Part shown: positions 7,745 through 15,144 of the stretch, in pieces
Numbering within the stretch: position 1 is the stretch's first letter
How the letters are laid out: the number at the start of each line of letters is the position of its first letter
Assembly: GCA_002314455.1 (NCBI GenBank)
Contig: DCFZ01000022.1
Span: forward strand, 1-45,222
DNA: 45,222 nt
Origin: Lentisphaeria bacterium UBA1791
GTDB taxonomy: Bacteria; Verrucomicrobiota; Lentisphaeria; Victivallales; Victivallaceae
Direction: 5' to 3'
Notes under the pieces: model-generated
What the model saw: only the letters and a program-made list of their open reading frames with translations
What the model was told of the DNA's origin: nothing
Database searches by the model: none
Program-made: the position numbers and the translations under genes

Positions 7745-8738
7745 ATTTGCCGAAATAGGCGTCGATCCGCTTTTTTGCGTTTTCCTGAATATTGCGGTAA
7801 AAGAAATCCCAGTCGTTAAAGTGAAAACTTTTGTCGCCGAAAAAGGGATTTACCGGCAGCGGTTCGACGTCGCCCTCGCAGACGAGCGTGCCGCGTTTCA
7901 GGTCGATTTTGGCGCCGACTTTGCCGGGGACAAGCCGCCGCTGCCACGTGCGCGGATCAATTTCAAGCGCGCCGAGATTTGCCTTCCTCCCCGCCGGCGT
8001 CTGATCCGTTTTCCAATTGAGCGGATTGATGTTGAAAGACCCCTCATTGACACAGCAATGGTGCATTTGCGCGCCGGGGCCTTCCGCATTCCACGAGATG
8101 AGGACATTGACATCGCGTTCGCCGGTCGCTTTTTTGATGTGGGGATTCTGCCGGAACCACGATTCGGGGAAATAGCACCCGATGGCGTAGCAGGCGATCA
8201 TTCGCTTTAAATATTCGGGGTGAATTTTCATATATTCGGCAAGCACGATCTTGAGCAGAAACGCCCCTTGCGAATGGCCGGCGAGAATAAAGGCTCGACC
8301 GCGATTATGATATTTGAAATAATGATCGAGCGCCGCGTAGACGTCGGTGCGGACAACGGAAGTTTTGAGCATTTCTTCAAATTTCACCGCCCCGGTCGAA
8401 AGCATGATGCCGGGCAACGCGATCTGCCGGTAATAAGGCGCGTAGACGTTGGTGTATTTCGCCATGCACTCCGCGCTTCGCAAATAGTTGAAAAGCGCCG
8501 TGCGCTTCATGGAGGGCGTGACTTGGGCAATGATTGTCAGCGTGCGATCCGGTGCGCTTGTCGGGTATAGATAAAAGAGATCCACGCCGCGGTCGGATTG
8601 GACGTTGTCGCCCAAAAACATCCAGTTGTCGCGCCGCGAATAATCCAGCGCCTTGCCCGTGAGCGGCAAAACGTTTTCTTTGGCAAAGCCGAGTGCAACC
8701 CAGCACAGCGTTATCCCGATCAGCGCAAATTTTTTCAT
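7743..8738 (-). CDS. Secreted DUF3089 alpha/beta hydrolase
   Basis: A 331-residue protein starting at the ATG at 8738, chosen because a clean signal peptide begins there (MKKFALIGITLCWVALGFA). Upstream in-frame codons overlap the promoter at 8770-8798. The nucleophile elbow is FILAGHSQGAF (Ser156). The layout around it (YLYPT near residue 57, HSQG, then a Trp/Asn-rich C-terminal half) matches DUF3089, a family of alpha/beta hydrolases of unknown substrate. It is likely periplasmic and could act as an esterase on glycan acyl groups, which would fit the hydrolases nearby; that role is inference. Confidence 0.8.
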   Translation of the reverse strand: MKKFALIGITLCWVALGFAKENVLPLTGKALDYSRRDNWMFLGDNVQSDRGVDLFYLYPTSAPDRTLTIIAQVTPSMKRTALFNYLRSAECMAKYTNVYAPYYRQIALPGIMLSTGAVKFEEMLKTSVVRTDVYAALDHYFKYHNRGRAFILAGHSQGAFLLKIVLAEYMKIHPEYLKRMIACYAIGCYFPESWFRQNPHIKKATGERDVNVLISWNAEGPGAQMHHCCVNEGSFNINPLNWKTDQTPAGRKANLGALEIDPRTWQRRLVPGKVGAKIDLKRGTLVCEGDVEPLPVNPFFGDKSFHFNDWDFFYRNIQENAKKRIDAYFGK

Positions 8739-8769
8739 ACGAAAACATTCCGGTTGCTGAAATTTGTTT

Positions 8770-8798
8770 AATCTACATTTCCCGGCGTAAAAAATCAA
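8770..8798 (-). promoter_or_regulatory. Promoter of the DUF3089 gene
   Basis: Minus strand: -35 TTGATT (8793-8798), 17-bp spacer, -10 TAGATT (8770-8775). It is back-to-back with the promoter of the next gene. Confidence 0.55.
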
Positions 8799-8818
8799 GC
8801 GTAAATCAACCTCACCGC

Positions 8819-8847
8819 TTGCATTTTGCATTTTTTTGATATACAAT
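8819..8847 (+). promoter_or_regulatory. Promoter of the 8879 lipoprotein gene
   Basis: -35 TTGCAT (8819-8824), 17-bp spacer, -10 TACAAT (8842-8847), about 30 bases before the start codon. Confidence 0.6.
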
Positions 8848-8878
8848 ATATGAGTAAAAATTTCCGTAACAACACGAT

Positions 8879-9271
8879 ATGAAAAAAATTTTCTGTTTTA
8901 AAATCTTTGTGATCGCCTGGGCATTCGTCCTGCTAATTGGTTGCACGAGATCTCCGGCAGATACCGTAAAGGAATGGCGCAACGCCATTTTGGATCGCGA
9001 TGTAAAAAAAGCCGATCAATACTCCACCGCCGGAACGCACGAGAGCAATCAATGCCTCGTCTGGATGCTCGACATCACCAAGACCGATACCTCAAACGCA
9101 AAGAGGGCGCTCAACATTGTCAAAGAGGAAATCAACGGCAAAAAGGCCGTTGTTGAGCTCCTCGGTGACGACGGCAGCCGGCAATCCTTTTGTCTGGTCA
9201 AGGAAAACGGCGAGTGGAAAGTCGATTTCAAGCTTGAAATGCCGTCCATCCAGTTGCCGCAAGGAGATTGA
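8879..9271 (+). CDS. Small lipoprotein, DUF4878/NTF2-like
   Basis: A 130-residue protein with a lipoprotein signal peptide (lipobox around LLIGC, Cys22). After the Cys comes SPADTVKEWRNAILDRDVKKA, the opening helix typical of DUF4878/SnoaL-like lipoproteins. The C-terminal half alternates beta strands and ends with an E-N-G-E-W-K-V segment that closes this cone-like fold. It is probably periplasmic, and the ligand is unknown. A paralogue sits at 24118-24483 with the same order of elements (lipobox, SPTKVVEKWQAAV, then a GNWKI ending). A short AAGC/GCTT hairpin with seven T follows at about 9290. Confidence 0.68.
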   Translation: MKKIFCFKIFVIAWAFVLLIGCTRSPADTVKEWRNAILDRDVKKADQYSTAGTHESNQCLVWMLDITKTDTSNAKRALNIVKEEINGKKAVVELLGDDGSRQSFCLVKENGEWKVDFKLEMPSIQLPQGD

Positions 9272-9287
9272 AAAACCTGCTTCTCCA

Positions 9288-9307
9288 AGCGGCAGCTTCT
9301 TTTTTTG
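9288..9307 (+). terminator. Weak terminator-like hairpin
   Basis: A 4-bp AAGC/GCTT stem with a GGCA loop is followed by C and seven T, just after the lipoprotein gene. The stem is short, so termination would be inefficient. Confidence 0.3.
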
Positions 9308-9326
9308 CCGTTACGCCGTTTTTTCC

Positions 9327-9355
9327 TTGCACAAAAGAGGTTTTTGCGCTATATT
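9327..9355 (+). promoter_or_regulatory. Promoter of the fucosidase operon
   Basis: -35 TTGCAC (9327-9332), 17-bp spacer ending GCGC, -10 TATATT (9350-9355), about 40 bases before the start codon. Confidence 0.7.
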
Positions 9356-9396
9356 TATATTGTCAAACCGCCAAGTAAACAGAAGGATTTTTCGAT

Positions 9397-10665
9397 ATGG
9401 CAAACACCTTGCAGCCGTTGCCGCGCATCGCGGCATTTGAGAAACTGGGACTCGGGCTTTTCGTTCACTGGGGGCTTTATTCCCAGCTCGGCACCGGCGA
9501 ATGGACGTGGAAAATCCACGAACGTCCGCGCGAAAGTTATTACCGCCTCGCCGAAACTTTCACCGCCGCCGATTTCGACGCCGAAGACTTGGCGCGCACG
9601 GCGAAAAACGCGGGGATGAACTACATCGTCCTCACCACCCGTCACCACGAGGGGTTTTCGCTTTACGACACCTGCAATTTGAACACCTACGACGCGCCGC
9701 ACAGCCCGGCGAAGCGCGACCTTGTCCGCGAATTCGTCGACGCCTGCCGGAAATACGACGTCGTGCCTTTCTTTTACCACACGACGATCGACTGGCACTG
9801 GGAAGACCGGCAGACCTTTGAGCTTTCGGAAGAAGACTTCAAGCGTTACCTCGATTACTTGTGCGATTCCGTCGAGATCCTCTGCAAAAACTACGGCAAG
9901 GTCGGCGGTTTCTGGTTCGACGGCAACTGGTCGCGTCCGCAGTCGGACTGGCAGCTTGACCGTATGTACGGCATCATCCGGCGTTATCAGCCCGATGCAA
10001 TCATCGTCAACAATACGGGCTTGGAGCATCTCGGCGAATACGGTCACCCCGAGGTCGACAGCGTCACGTTTGAAAACAACGCGGCAAAACCGATGGACCG
10101 CTCGCACAGCAAAAAATATGTCGCTTCCGAAGTCTGCAAGACGATGAACGCCCATTGGGGCCACGCCGAAAACGATTTCGCTTTTCTCTCGCCGCACAAT
10201 CTGATCGAACGCGCCGCCCACAGCCGCGGTTGCGGTGCGAACTTCCTGCTCAACATCGGCCCCGAAGCGCAGGGGCGGATCCCCGATTACGAACGCGCCG
10301 CACTCGCGATTCTCGGCAAATGGACGAAACTTTACCGCGAAGCGATCTACACGACGCATCCGGTGGAAAATCTGAAGTATCCCGGTCGCGACTTTATGTT
10401 GCAGGAGGGCAAAAACTACTATTATTTCGCCTTTGACCTCGACCGTCTCGGCGACGCCAATGTCACCGTCGGGACGCGCAGCAGCGCCTTCCGCGGCGCC
10501 TACGGCTTTATGCCGACCGTCAAAAAGGCGTACTGGCTCGACGATGACAAAAGCGAAGTTCCGGTCGCCCAGAAAGAGGGGCTTTTGAGTTTCTACGCGG
10601 CGGGCTTCCCCTACGGAATGGATACCGTCGTGCGCGTGCTCAAAATTGAAACGGAAAACGAATAA
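9397..10665 (+). CDS. GH29 alpha-L-fucosidase, cytoplasmic
   Basis: A 422-residue enzyme without a signal peptide. GH29 features are plain: GLGLFVHWGLYS near residue 18, TTRHHEGFSLYDT near residue 80, HTTIDWHWED near residue 128 and the catalytic nucleophile in GGFWFDGNW (Asp175). GH29 enzymes remove alpha-linked L-fucose with retention of configuration. The length is close to the GH29 catalytic core, with a short C-terminal beta domain. The lack of a signal suggests it acts on imported fucosylated oligosaccharides. Its stop codon overlaps the start of the next gene by one base (TAATG), so the fucosidase and the MBL-SGNH lipoprotein are translationally coupled. Confidence 0.9.
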   Translation: MANTLQPLPRIAAFEKLGLGLFVHWGLYSQLGTGEWTWKIHERPRESYYRLAETFTAADFDAEDLARTAKNAGMNYIVLTTRHHEGFSLYDTCNLNTYDAPHSPAKRDLVREFVDACRKYDVVPFFYHTTIDWHWEDRQTFELSEEDFKRYLDYLCDSVEILCKNYGKVGGFWFDGNWSRPQSDWQLDRMYGIIRRYQPDAIIVNNTGLEHLGEYGHPEVDSVTFENNAAKPMDRSHSKKYVASEVCKTMNAHWGHAENDFAFLSPHNLIERAAHSRGCGANFLLNIGPEAQGRIPDYERAALAILGKWTKLYREAIYTTHPVENLKYPGRDFMLQEGKNYYYFAFDLDRLGDANVTVGTRSSAFRGAYGFMPTVKKAYWLDDDKSEVPVAQKEGLLSFYAAGFPYGMDTVVRVLKIETENE

Positions 10666-12413
10666 TGAAAAAATCGGTTTCCGCGTTATTACTCGCCGTG
10701 CTCGCCGGATGTTGCATGGATCCCGCGCGGCAGGAATTTCAATCGCAATACCGCAAGTTGTGGGATCAGAAAATCACCGTCGACGAGCGTACAAAAATTG
10801 AAAACGCCATCCTTGCCGAAGCGGACAACATGCCCAGCGGTGAGGAGTTCATCTTTTACACGCACGAACGGATGACGCCCGATGAGATCGCCGATTTCCG
10901 TCAGAAATACGCGATCCTTGATTTTTACGAGGATGCCTTTGATCGCGTGCTCGACGGCGTCAAAAACGATTGCGTCGAACCGGGCAAACTCAACTTTTAC
11001 TATCTGTACAATATGGGCTTCGTCGTCAAGACCCCGACGGCGACTTTCGGCGTCGACCTCTGCCACCGGCGCGCGGCGGAATTGGTGCCTTACCTTGATT
11101 TCGCCGTCGTCACCCACCTTCACGAAGACCACACCAGCTGGCATTTCCTGATGGCGATGAACCGGGCAAAGAAACAGGTCTACTGCAACTTCTGGAGCGG
11201 TTCCGGGGCGAAACTTCCTTACGAGTACGGCTACTCCAAGGAGCCTTACCGCGAAGTCAAAATGCCGACGGTGACGCTCCGCACCTACGAAGCCGACCAT
11301 CTGCTTTACAAGTGGTACAAATTCAACATGCCGGTCGAGATCGTCTGCAAGAGCGGCGACCGGGAATTCGTCCTCTTTTCAGGCGGCGACAGTTGTGACA
11401 CGATGCAGTGGAAATGTCAACAAGCCCCCGACCTCGCCATTGTCCATCCGCGCGTCGGCGGCGACATCATCCACGGCTCGATGCTCATCAAGGCGAAACT
11501 TACGCTGGTCTGCCACCTGTTGGAAATGCAACACAGCCCCGCTTCGCGCTGGCCGTTTGCCGTCGGGTACAGCGAACAGCATCTATTGTTGCTCAACCAT
11601 CAGCGCGGCGCCGTGCCGCACTGGGGCGACAAGATCGTATTGCCCTTTACCGACGACAGCGTCGGCAACTTTAATTTGCATGTTCCCGCATTGCCCGCAA
11701 AAAAACCGGTGCGCATCATGCCGGTCGGCGACTCGATCACGCGCGGCAATTTCATTGCCTTAAGCAACAATCACCACGCCGACGTTTACGGCGGCGGCTA
11801 CCGCAAATTGCTCCAGGAACTCTTAAAAGCGGAAAACTTTTCCTATCAATTCGTCGGCGAGATCGCCTATTGGGCGTATGGCAAAACCGGCGACTGCGAT
11901 CCTGAATTCCAGCGTTATCATCACGGGCTTTCCGGCTTCGGCAACCGCGCGATCCGCGAGGGAATGGCGTTGCCGCCCTCGGATATGAAAAAGATCGCCC
12001 GTCCCGAAAAAGCGATCCGGGCGCCCGGCATCGTCGAAGCGATCGAGCGCTGGTCGCCCGACGTCATTTTGCTGATGGCGGGCAGCAACGGCTTCAACGC
12101 GGCGGAACGCACATTGCTCATCCAGACGATCGCCGACCATTTTGACGGCGTCCTTTTTGTCGCAACGATCCCGCCGCAGTGCGCACCGCGCCCCGCGTTT
12201 GAGATGGTCGACAATTACAACGCCACGCTCAAGGCGGATCTCGCGAAAATCAAAAATCCCAAGTGCAGAATCTACATCGTCGACATAAACCACGCGCTGA
12301 CGACAGCGGATCTGCTCCCCGACGGCGTGCATCCGCTTCGCTCCGGCGAAGAAAAGATCGCCCGCAAGTGGTTCGAGGCGCTGATGGAGCACCGTCAGGA
12401 AATCGAAAAATAA
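10665..12413 (+). CDS. Lipoprotein fusing a metallo-beta-lactamase fold to an SGNH hydrolase
   Basis: A 582-residue lipoprotein (lipobox LAGC, Cys16). Residues about 105-330 look like a metallo-beta-lactamase fold of the L-ascorbate-lactonase/UlaG type: a THLHEDH metal motif (His151, His153, Asp155, His156), GGDS near residue 240 and a further His-rich segment. Residues about 347-580 are an SGNH/GDSL hydrolase: block I GDSITRG (Ser357), a GSN block (residues 473-475) and DGVHP (Asp553, His556), giving a complete Ser/Asp/His set. SGNH enzymes are usually esterases, many removing acetyl groups from glycans. Coupling to the fucosidase suggests action on decorated fucose-containing glycans, but the MBL substrate is unknown. 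Both active sites look intact. Confidence 0.82.
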   Translation: MKKSVSALLLAVLAGCCMDPARQEFQSQYRKLWDQKITVDERTKIENAILAEADNMPSGEEFIFYTHERMTPDEIADFRQKYAILDFYEDAFDRVLDGVKNDCVEPGKLNFYYLYNMGFVVKTPTATFGVDLCHRRAAELVPYLDFAVVTHLHEDHTSWHFLMAMNRAKKQVYCNFWSGSGAKLPYEYGYSKEPYREVKMPTVTLRTYEADHLLYKWYKFNMPVEIVCKSGDREFVLFSGGDSCDTMQWKCQQAPDLAIVHPRVGGDIIHGSMLIKAKLTLVCHLLEMQHSPASRWPFAVGYSEQHLLLLNHQRGAVPHWGDKIVLPFTDDSVGNFNLHVPALPAKKPVRIMPVGDSITRGNFIALSNNHHADVYGGGYRKLLQELLKAENFSYQFVGEIAYWAYGKTGDCDPEFQRYHHGLSGFGNRAIREGMALPPSDMKKIARPEKAIRAPGIVEAIERWSPDVILLMAGSNGFNAAERTLLIQTIADHFDGVLFVATIPPQCAPRPAFEMVDNYNATLKADLAKIKNPKCRIYIVDINHALTTADLLPDGVHPLRSGEEKIARKWFEALMEHRQEIEK

Positions 12414-12422
12414 CCCGATTCC

Positions 12423-12469
12423 GCAAAAAAACGGTTGCGCAACAAGATCAGGTGCGCAACCGTTTTTGC
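12423..12469. terminator. Bidirectional rho-independent terminator
   Basis: A long stem (ACGGTTGCGCA/TGCGCAACCGT, 11 bp) is flanked by A-run and T-run on opposite sides, so it works on both strands. It closes the fucosidase operon and the convergent nitroreductase gene. Confidence 0.92.
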
Positions 12470-12500
12470 GTATAAAATGATGGCGTCGCGGGGGAATGGT

Positions 12501-13298
12501 TTATTTCGTCACCTTGACTTTGCGGGGAAGCGTCGTCCGGCAGTAGGAAACATCCGGATAGCCGAAAAGCAGTACGTAACCGATGCGGTAATCGCGCGGC
12601 ACGGCGAGCAATTTTTTCATCGCCCGGCTGAAGCGGATGGCGTAAAAGGCAAATCCGCACCAGCAACAACCGATCCCGAGCGATTGCGCATAAAGTTCAA
12701 ATTGCGCCAATGCGATGACGGGATCAACGGCGGCGCACGGCGCGTTTTTGGGCGTCAATGCGACGATCATATGGGGTGCGCCGCGAAACACGAGGTCGCG
12801 ATCAAGATCGTCGAGGTAACGGCTGATCTTGGGGTAAAAGAGTTTCAGCAAGCCGCTGCGAAGCAGAAAGTTCAACTGCTTGCGGTTGAGCGCGCGAAAT
12901 TCATCCATTTCGGTGCGCGTTCTCACGACGGCAAAGCGCAGCCGGTGATCGTTGCACCCCGTCGGCGCATAGCGCAAGGCGTCGATCAGTTTTTCCAGCG
13001 TCGCGCCGTCGACTTCCTGCTGTTTGAAACGGCGAATGCTCCGGCGGCGGCGCAAACTTTCCAGCATCGCTTCCGGCGACGCCCCCTGCCCGACGGGCGC
13101 CGTCATTTCCGGCGTAACGCCGTCGACCGAAACCGCGCCGGCAGGACAAACGGCAAGGCAATGCTGACAGCCAATGCAGTATTTTTCATTCCCCGGGGCG
13201 ATGAAAGGGCGTTTTTCCCCCCGTTGCAAAACTTTGACGATGCAATCTTCGACACAGCGGAAGCACCCGATACAGCGATCGGCATCAATGGTGACCAT
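12501..13298 (-). CDS. Ferredoxin-nitroreductase fusion
   Basis: A 265-residue flavoprotein. The N-terminus carries two 4Fe-4S motifs (Cys9-12-15-19 and Cys41-44-47-51-Pro), a bacterial ferredoxin domain. A nitroreductase domain starts near residue 82 with the FMN-binding RRRRSIRRFK motif, followed by APTGCNDH near residue 110 and GIGCCWCGF near residue 210. Such fusions reduce nitro or quinone-like substrates, or act in anaerobic flavin chemistry, with ferredoxin-type electron supply. The physiological substrate is unknown. The gene is divergent from accD, and its -35 hexamer is the same DNA as accD's. Confidence 0.88.
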   Translation of the reverse strand: MVTIDADRCIGCFRCVEDCIVKVLQRGEKRPFIAPGNEKYCIGCQHCLAVCPAGAVSVDGVTPEMTAPVGQGASPEAMLESLRRRRSIRRFKQQEVDGATLEKLIDALRYAPTGCNDHRLRFAVVRTRTEMDEFRALNRKQLNFLLRSGLLKLFYPKISRYLDDLDRDLVFRGAPHMIVALTPKNAPCAAVDPVIALAQFELYAQSLGIGCCWCGFAFYAIRFSRAMKKLLAVPRDYRIGYVLLFGYPDVSYCRTTLPRKVKVTK

Positions 13299-13339
13299 AA
13301 CAGATAAACCTTATAAAAATTCCAACTTGTACCATCTAT

Positions 13340-13368
13340 AAAATAGCGCCGATCGCAAAAGATTGCAA
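13340..13368 (-). promoter_or_regulatory. Promoter of the ferredoxin-nitroreductase gene
   Basis: Minus strand: -35 TTGCAA (13363-13368), 17-bp spacer, -10 TATTTT (13340-13345). The -35 hexamer is a palindrome and is also the -35 of accD. Confidence 0.6.
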
Positions 13369-13391
13369 AAAAGCAAAACTGCGGTTATATT
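13363..13391 (+). promoter_or_regulatory. Promoter of accD
   Basis: -35 TTGCAA (13363-13368), 17-bp spacer, -10 TATATT (13386-13391), 30 bases before the start codon. The -35 is shared with the divergent gene. Confidence 0.72.
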
Positions 13392-13420
13392 AAGAAAAAC
13401 ACTTTTCAGGAGTAATCACA

Positions 13421-14263
13421 ATGCCTCTTTTCGGCGGAAAAAGCCCTTCCAAGTCGGGTGAACACAAAATGGTCATCCCGCAAGGGTCATGGGTCAAGTG
13501 CAAAAAGTGCGGTCACACGCTCTACACGGATCGGTTGGCGGACAATTTCAACGTCTGCTGGAACTGCAATTTCCATTTCCCGCTCGACGCCGAAGAGCGG
13601 ATCAAGCTGTTGACGGACGAAGGCAGTTTCTGCGAGAGCGACGCCGACTTGAGATCCGTCGACGTGCTCCAATTCAAAGATTCCAAGCAATATTCCGAGC
13701 GCCTTGCGGAAAGCGAAGCAAAATCCAATCTCAAGGATGCGGTCGTCTGCGGCAAGGCAACGCTCAGCGGTCACGCCTTTATGCTCGGCGTGATGGACTT
13801 CCGCTTTATGGGCGCGTCGATGGGGTCGGTCGTCGGCGAAAAGATCACCCGGCTCTTTGAAACGGCGCTGGCGCAGAAACTCCCCGTCGTGATGGTGACT
13901 TCTTCCGGCGGCGCCCGTATGCAGGAAGGAATTTTGAGTTTGATGCAAATGGCAAAGACCTGCGGCGCGGCGGAACGGCTCGCCGAAGCGAAATTGCCCT
14001 ACATCGCAATCCTGACCGACCCGACTTACGGCGGCGTGACCGCGAGTTTTGCGACCGTCGCCGACGTCATTCTCGCCGAACCCGGTGCGATGATCGGCTT
14101 CGCCGGCCCCCGCGTCATTCAGGAAACGACCAAGGCGCGGCTGCCCGAAGGCTTCCAGACGGCGGAGTTCCTGCTGAAAAAAGGACTTGTCGACCGCATT
14201 GTCGAGCGAAAAAATCTGCGTAAAGAATTGGCAACTTTACTTGATTTTTTCATCAAACGGTGA
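13421..14263 (+). CDS. accD: Acetyl-CoA carboxylase carboxyltransferase subunit beta
   Basis: A 280-residue protein of normal length for AccD. The N-terminal zinc ribbon has Cys27, Cys30, Cys46 and Cys49 (CKKC, CWNC). The crotonase-like carboxyltransferase core carries SSGGARMQEG and PTYGGVTASFA, the acetyl-CoA-binding and oxyanion segments of this family. With AccA it transfers a carboxyl group from biotin to acetyl-CoA, making malonyl-CoA for fatty acid synthesis in the cytoplasm. accA is not in this window. An AGGAG site precedes the ATG. The SRP RNA promoter lies inside the 3' end of this gene. Confidence 0.97.
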   Translation: MPLFGGKSPSKSGEHKMVIPQGSWVKCKKCGHTLYTDRLADNFNVCWNCNFHFPLDAEERIKLLTDEGSFCESDADLRSVDVLQFKDSKQYSERLAESEAKSNLKDAVVCGKATLSGHAFMLGVMDFRFMGASMGSVVGEKITRLFETALAQKLPVVMVTSSGGARMQEGILSLMQMAKTCGAAERLAEAKLPYIAILTDPTYGGVTASFATVADVILAEPGAMIGFAGPRVIQETTKARLPEGFQTAEFLLKKGLVDRIVERKNLRKELATLLDFFIKR

Positions 14264-14269
14264 TATTTT
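14241..14269 (+). promoter_or_regulatory. Promoter of the SRP RNA gene
   Basis: -35 TTGATT (14241-14246) lies inside the accD coding end. A 17-bp spacer and -10 TATTTT (14264-14269) follow. The predicted start falls 7-8 bases later, at the first base of the RNA closing stem (14277). Confidence 0.65.
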
Positions 14270-14276
14270 AACTTTT

Positions 14277-14385
14277 GCCGCCGGGGTGGACCTCGTGCGT
14301 TGTCAAAAATGCCAACCGGGTCAGGTGGGGAACCAAGCAGCCCTACGCACCTTTTGACAGGCCACGGGCAATCTGCTCCGGCGGC
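14277..14385 (+). ncRNA. ffs: Signal recognition particle RNA (small, 4.5S type)
   Basis: A hairpin RNA of about 109 nt. Its two ends pair perfectly (GCCGCCGG with CCGGCGGC). The apical region has the invariant SRP domain IV signature: GGTCAGGTGGGGAACCAAGCAGCCC style, with the asymmetric AC-rich loop and a GGGGAAC apex (14330-14343). It binds Ffh and directs co-translational targeting to the membrane. A T-rich stretch right after the closing stem (14386-14393) acts as terminator. Translating through it gives a false N-terminal extension to rph. A position close to dnaX is also seen in other bacteria. Confidence 0.95.
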
Positions 14386-14421
14386 TCTTTTTCTATTATT
14401 TTGAGCAAAGGAACCCCGCAG

Positions 14422-15144
14422 ATGTCCAGAATTGACGGTCGTGCCAACGACGAATTGCGCCCTTGGAATTTTACGCTTGATTTTATGCGCCACCCGGCGG
14501 GTTCCGCCTTGCTTTGCTGCGGCAACACACACGTCGTCGCCGCCGCCAGCTTTGAGGACAAAGTCCCCGGCTGGATGAAAGCGCAAAAAGTTCCCGGCGG
14601 CTGGATCACCTGCGAGTACGGCATGCTCCCCGCTTCGACCGGCGATCGCATGAAACGCGAAGCGTCGCAGGGCAAACAAGGCGGCCGCACCGTCGAGATC
14701 CAGCGGCTGATCGGCCGTTCGATCCGTATGGCCGCCGACTTGCAGAAACTCGGCGAAAAGACCGTCTACATCGACTGCGACGTGCTCGACGCCGACGGCG
14801 GCACCCGGTGCGCCGGGATCACGGCGGGCGCGCTCGCGCTCGCGCTGGCGTGCAAACGGCTCTATTTGCCGCAGGAAACGCCCTTCAGGGAACTCGTTGC
14901 GGCGGTCAGCGTCGGCGTCGTCCGCGGCGAAGCGATGCTCGATCTGTGCTACGAGGAGGATTCCTCCGCCGAAGTCGATATGAATGTCATCATGACCGAG
15001 TCCGGCAAATTGATCGAAGTGCAAGGCACGGCGGAACACAATCCCTTTGACCGCAAGCGGCTCAACGAACTGCTCGACCTCGCGGAAGCCGGCTTGAAGC
15101 AGATTTTCACCAGACAACGAGAAGTTTTGGAGCAAAGCCGATGA
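14422..15144 (+). CDS. rph: Ribonuclease PH
   Basis: A 240-residue protein starting at the ATG at 14422 (MSRIDGRANDELRPW, the standard RNase PH opening), with AAAGGAA upstream. Upstream in-frame codons read through the SRP RNA and are not part of the gene. Family motifs include CGNTHVVAAASFE, an RMKRE segment and CDVLDADGGTRCAGI. RNase PH trims tRNA 3' ends phosphorolytically, releasing nucleoside diphosphates, and works as a hexamer. The length matches the family. Its last four bases (ATGA) overlap the start of dnaX. Confidence 0.97.
   Translation: MSRIDGRANDELRPWNFTLDFMRHPAGSALLCCGNTHVVAAASFEDKVPGWMKAQKVPGGWITCEYGMLPASTGDRMKREASQGKQGGRTVEIQRLIGRSIRMAADLQKLGEKTVYIDCDVLDADGGTRCAGITAGALALALACKRLYLPQETPFRELVAAVSVGVVRGEAMLDLCYEEDSSAEVDMNVIMTESGKLIEVQGTAEHNPFDRKRLNELLDLAEAGLKQIFTRQREVLEQSR

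Noticed and set aside
7561..7758. A 65-codon plus-strand frame
   Set aside because: It runs into the terminator and the DUF3089 gene end; no ribosome site.
14275..14421. Apparent 49-codon N-terminal extension of RNase PH
   Set aside because: This stretch is the SRP RNA with its own promoter and terminator; rph starts at 14422.
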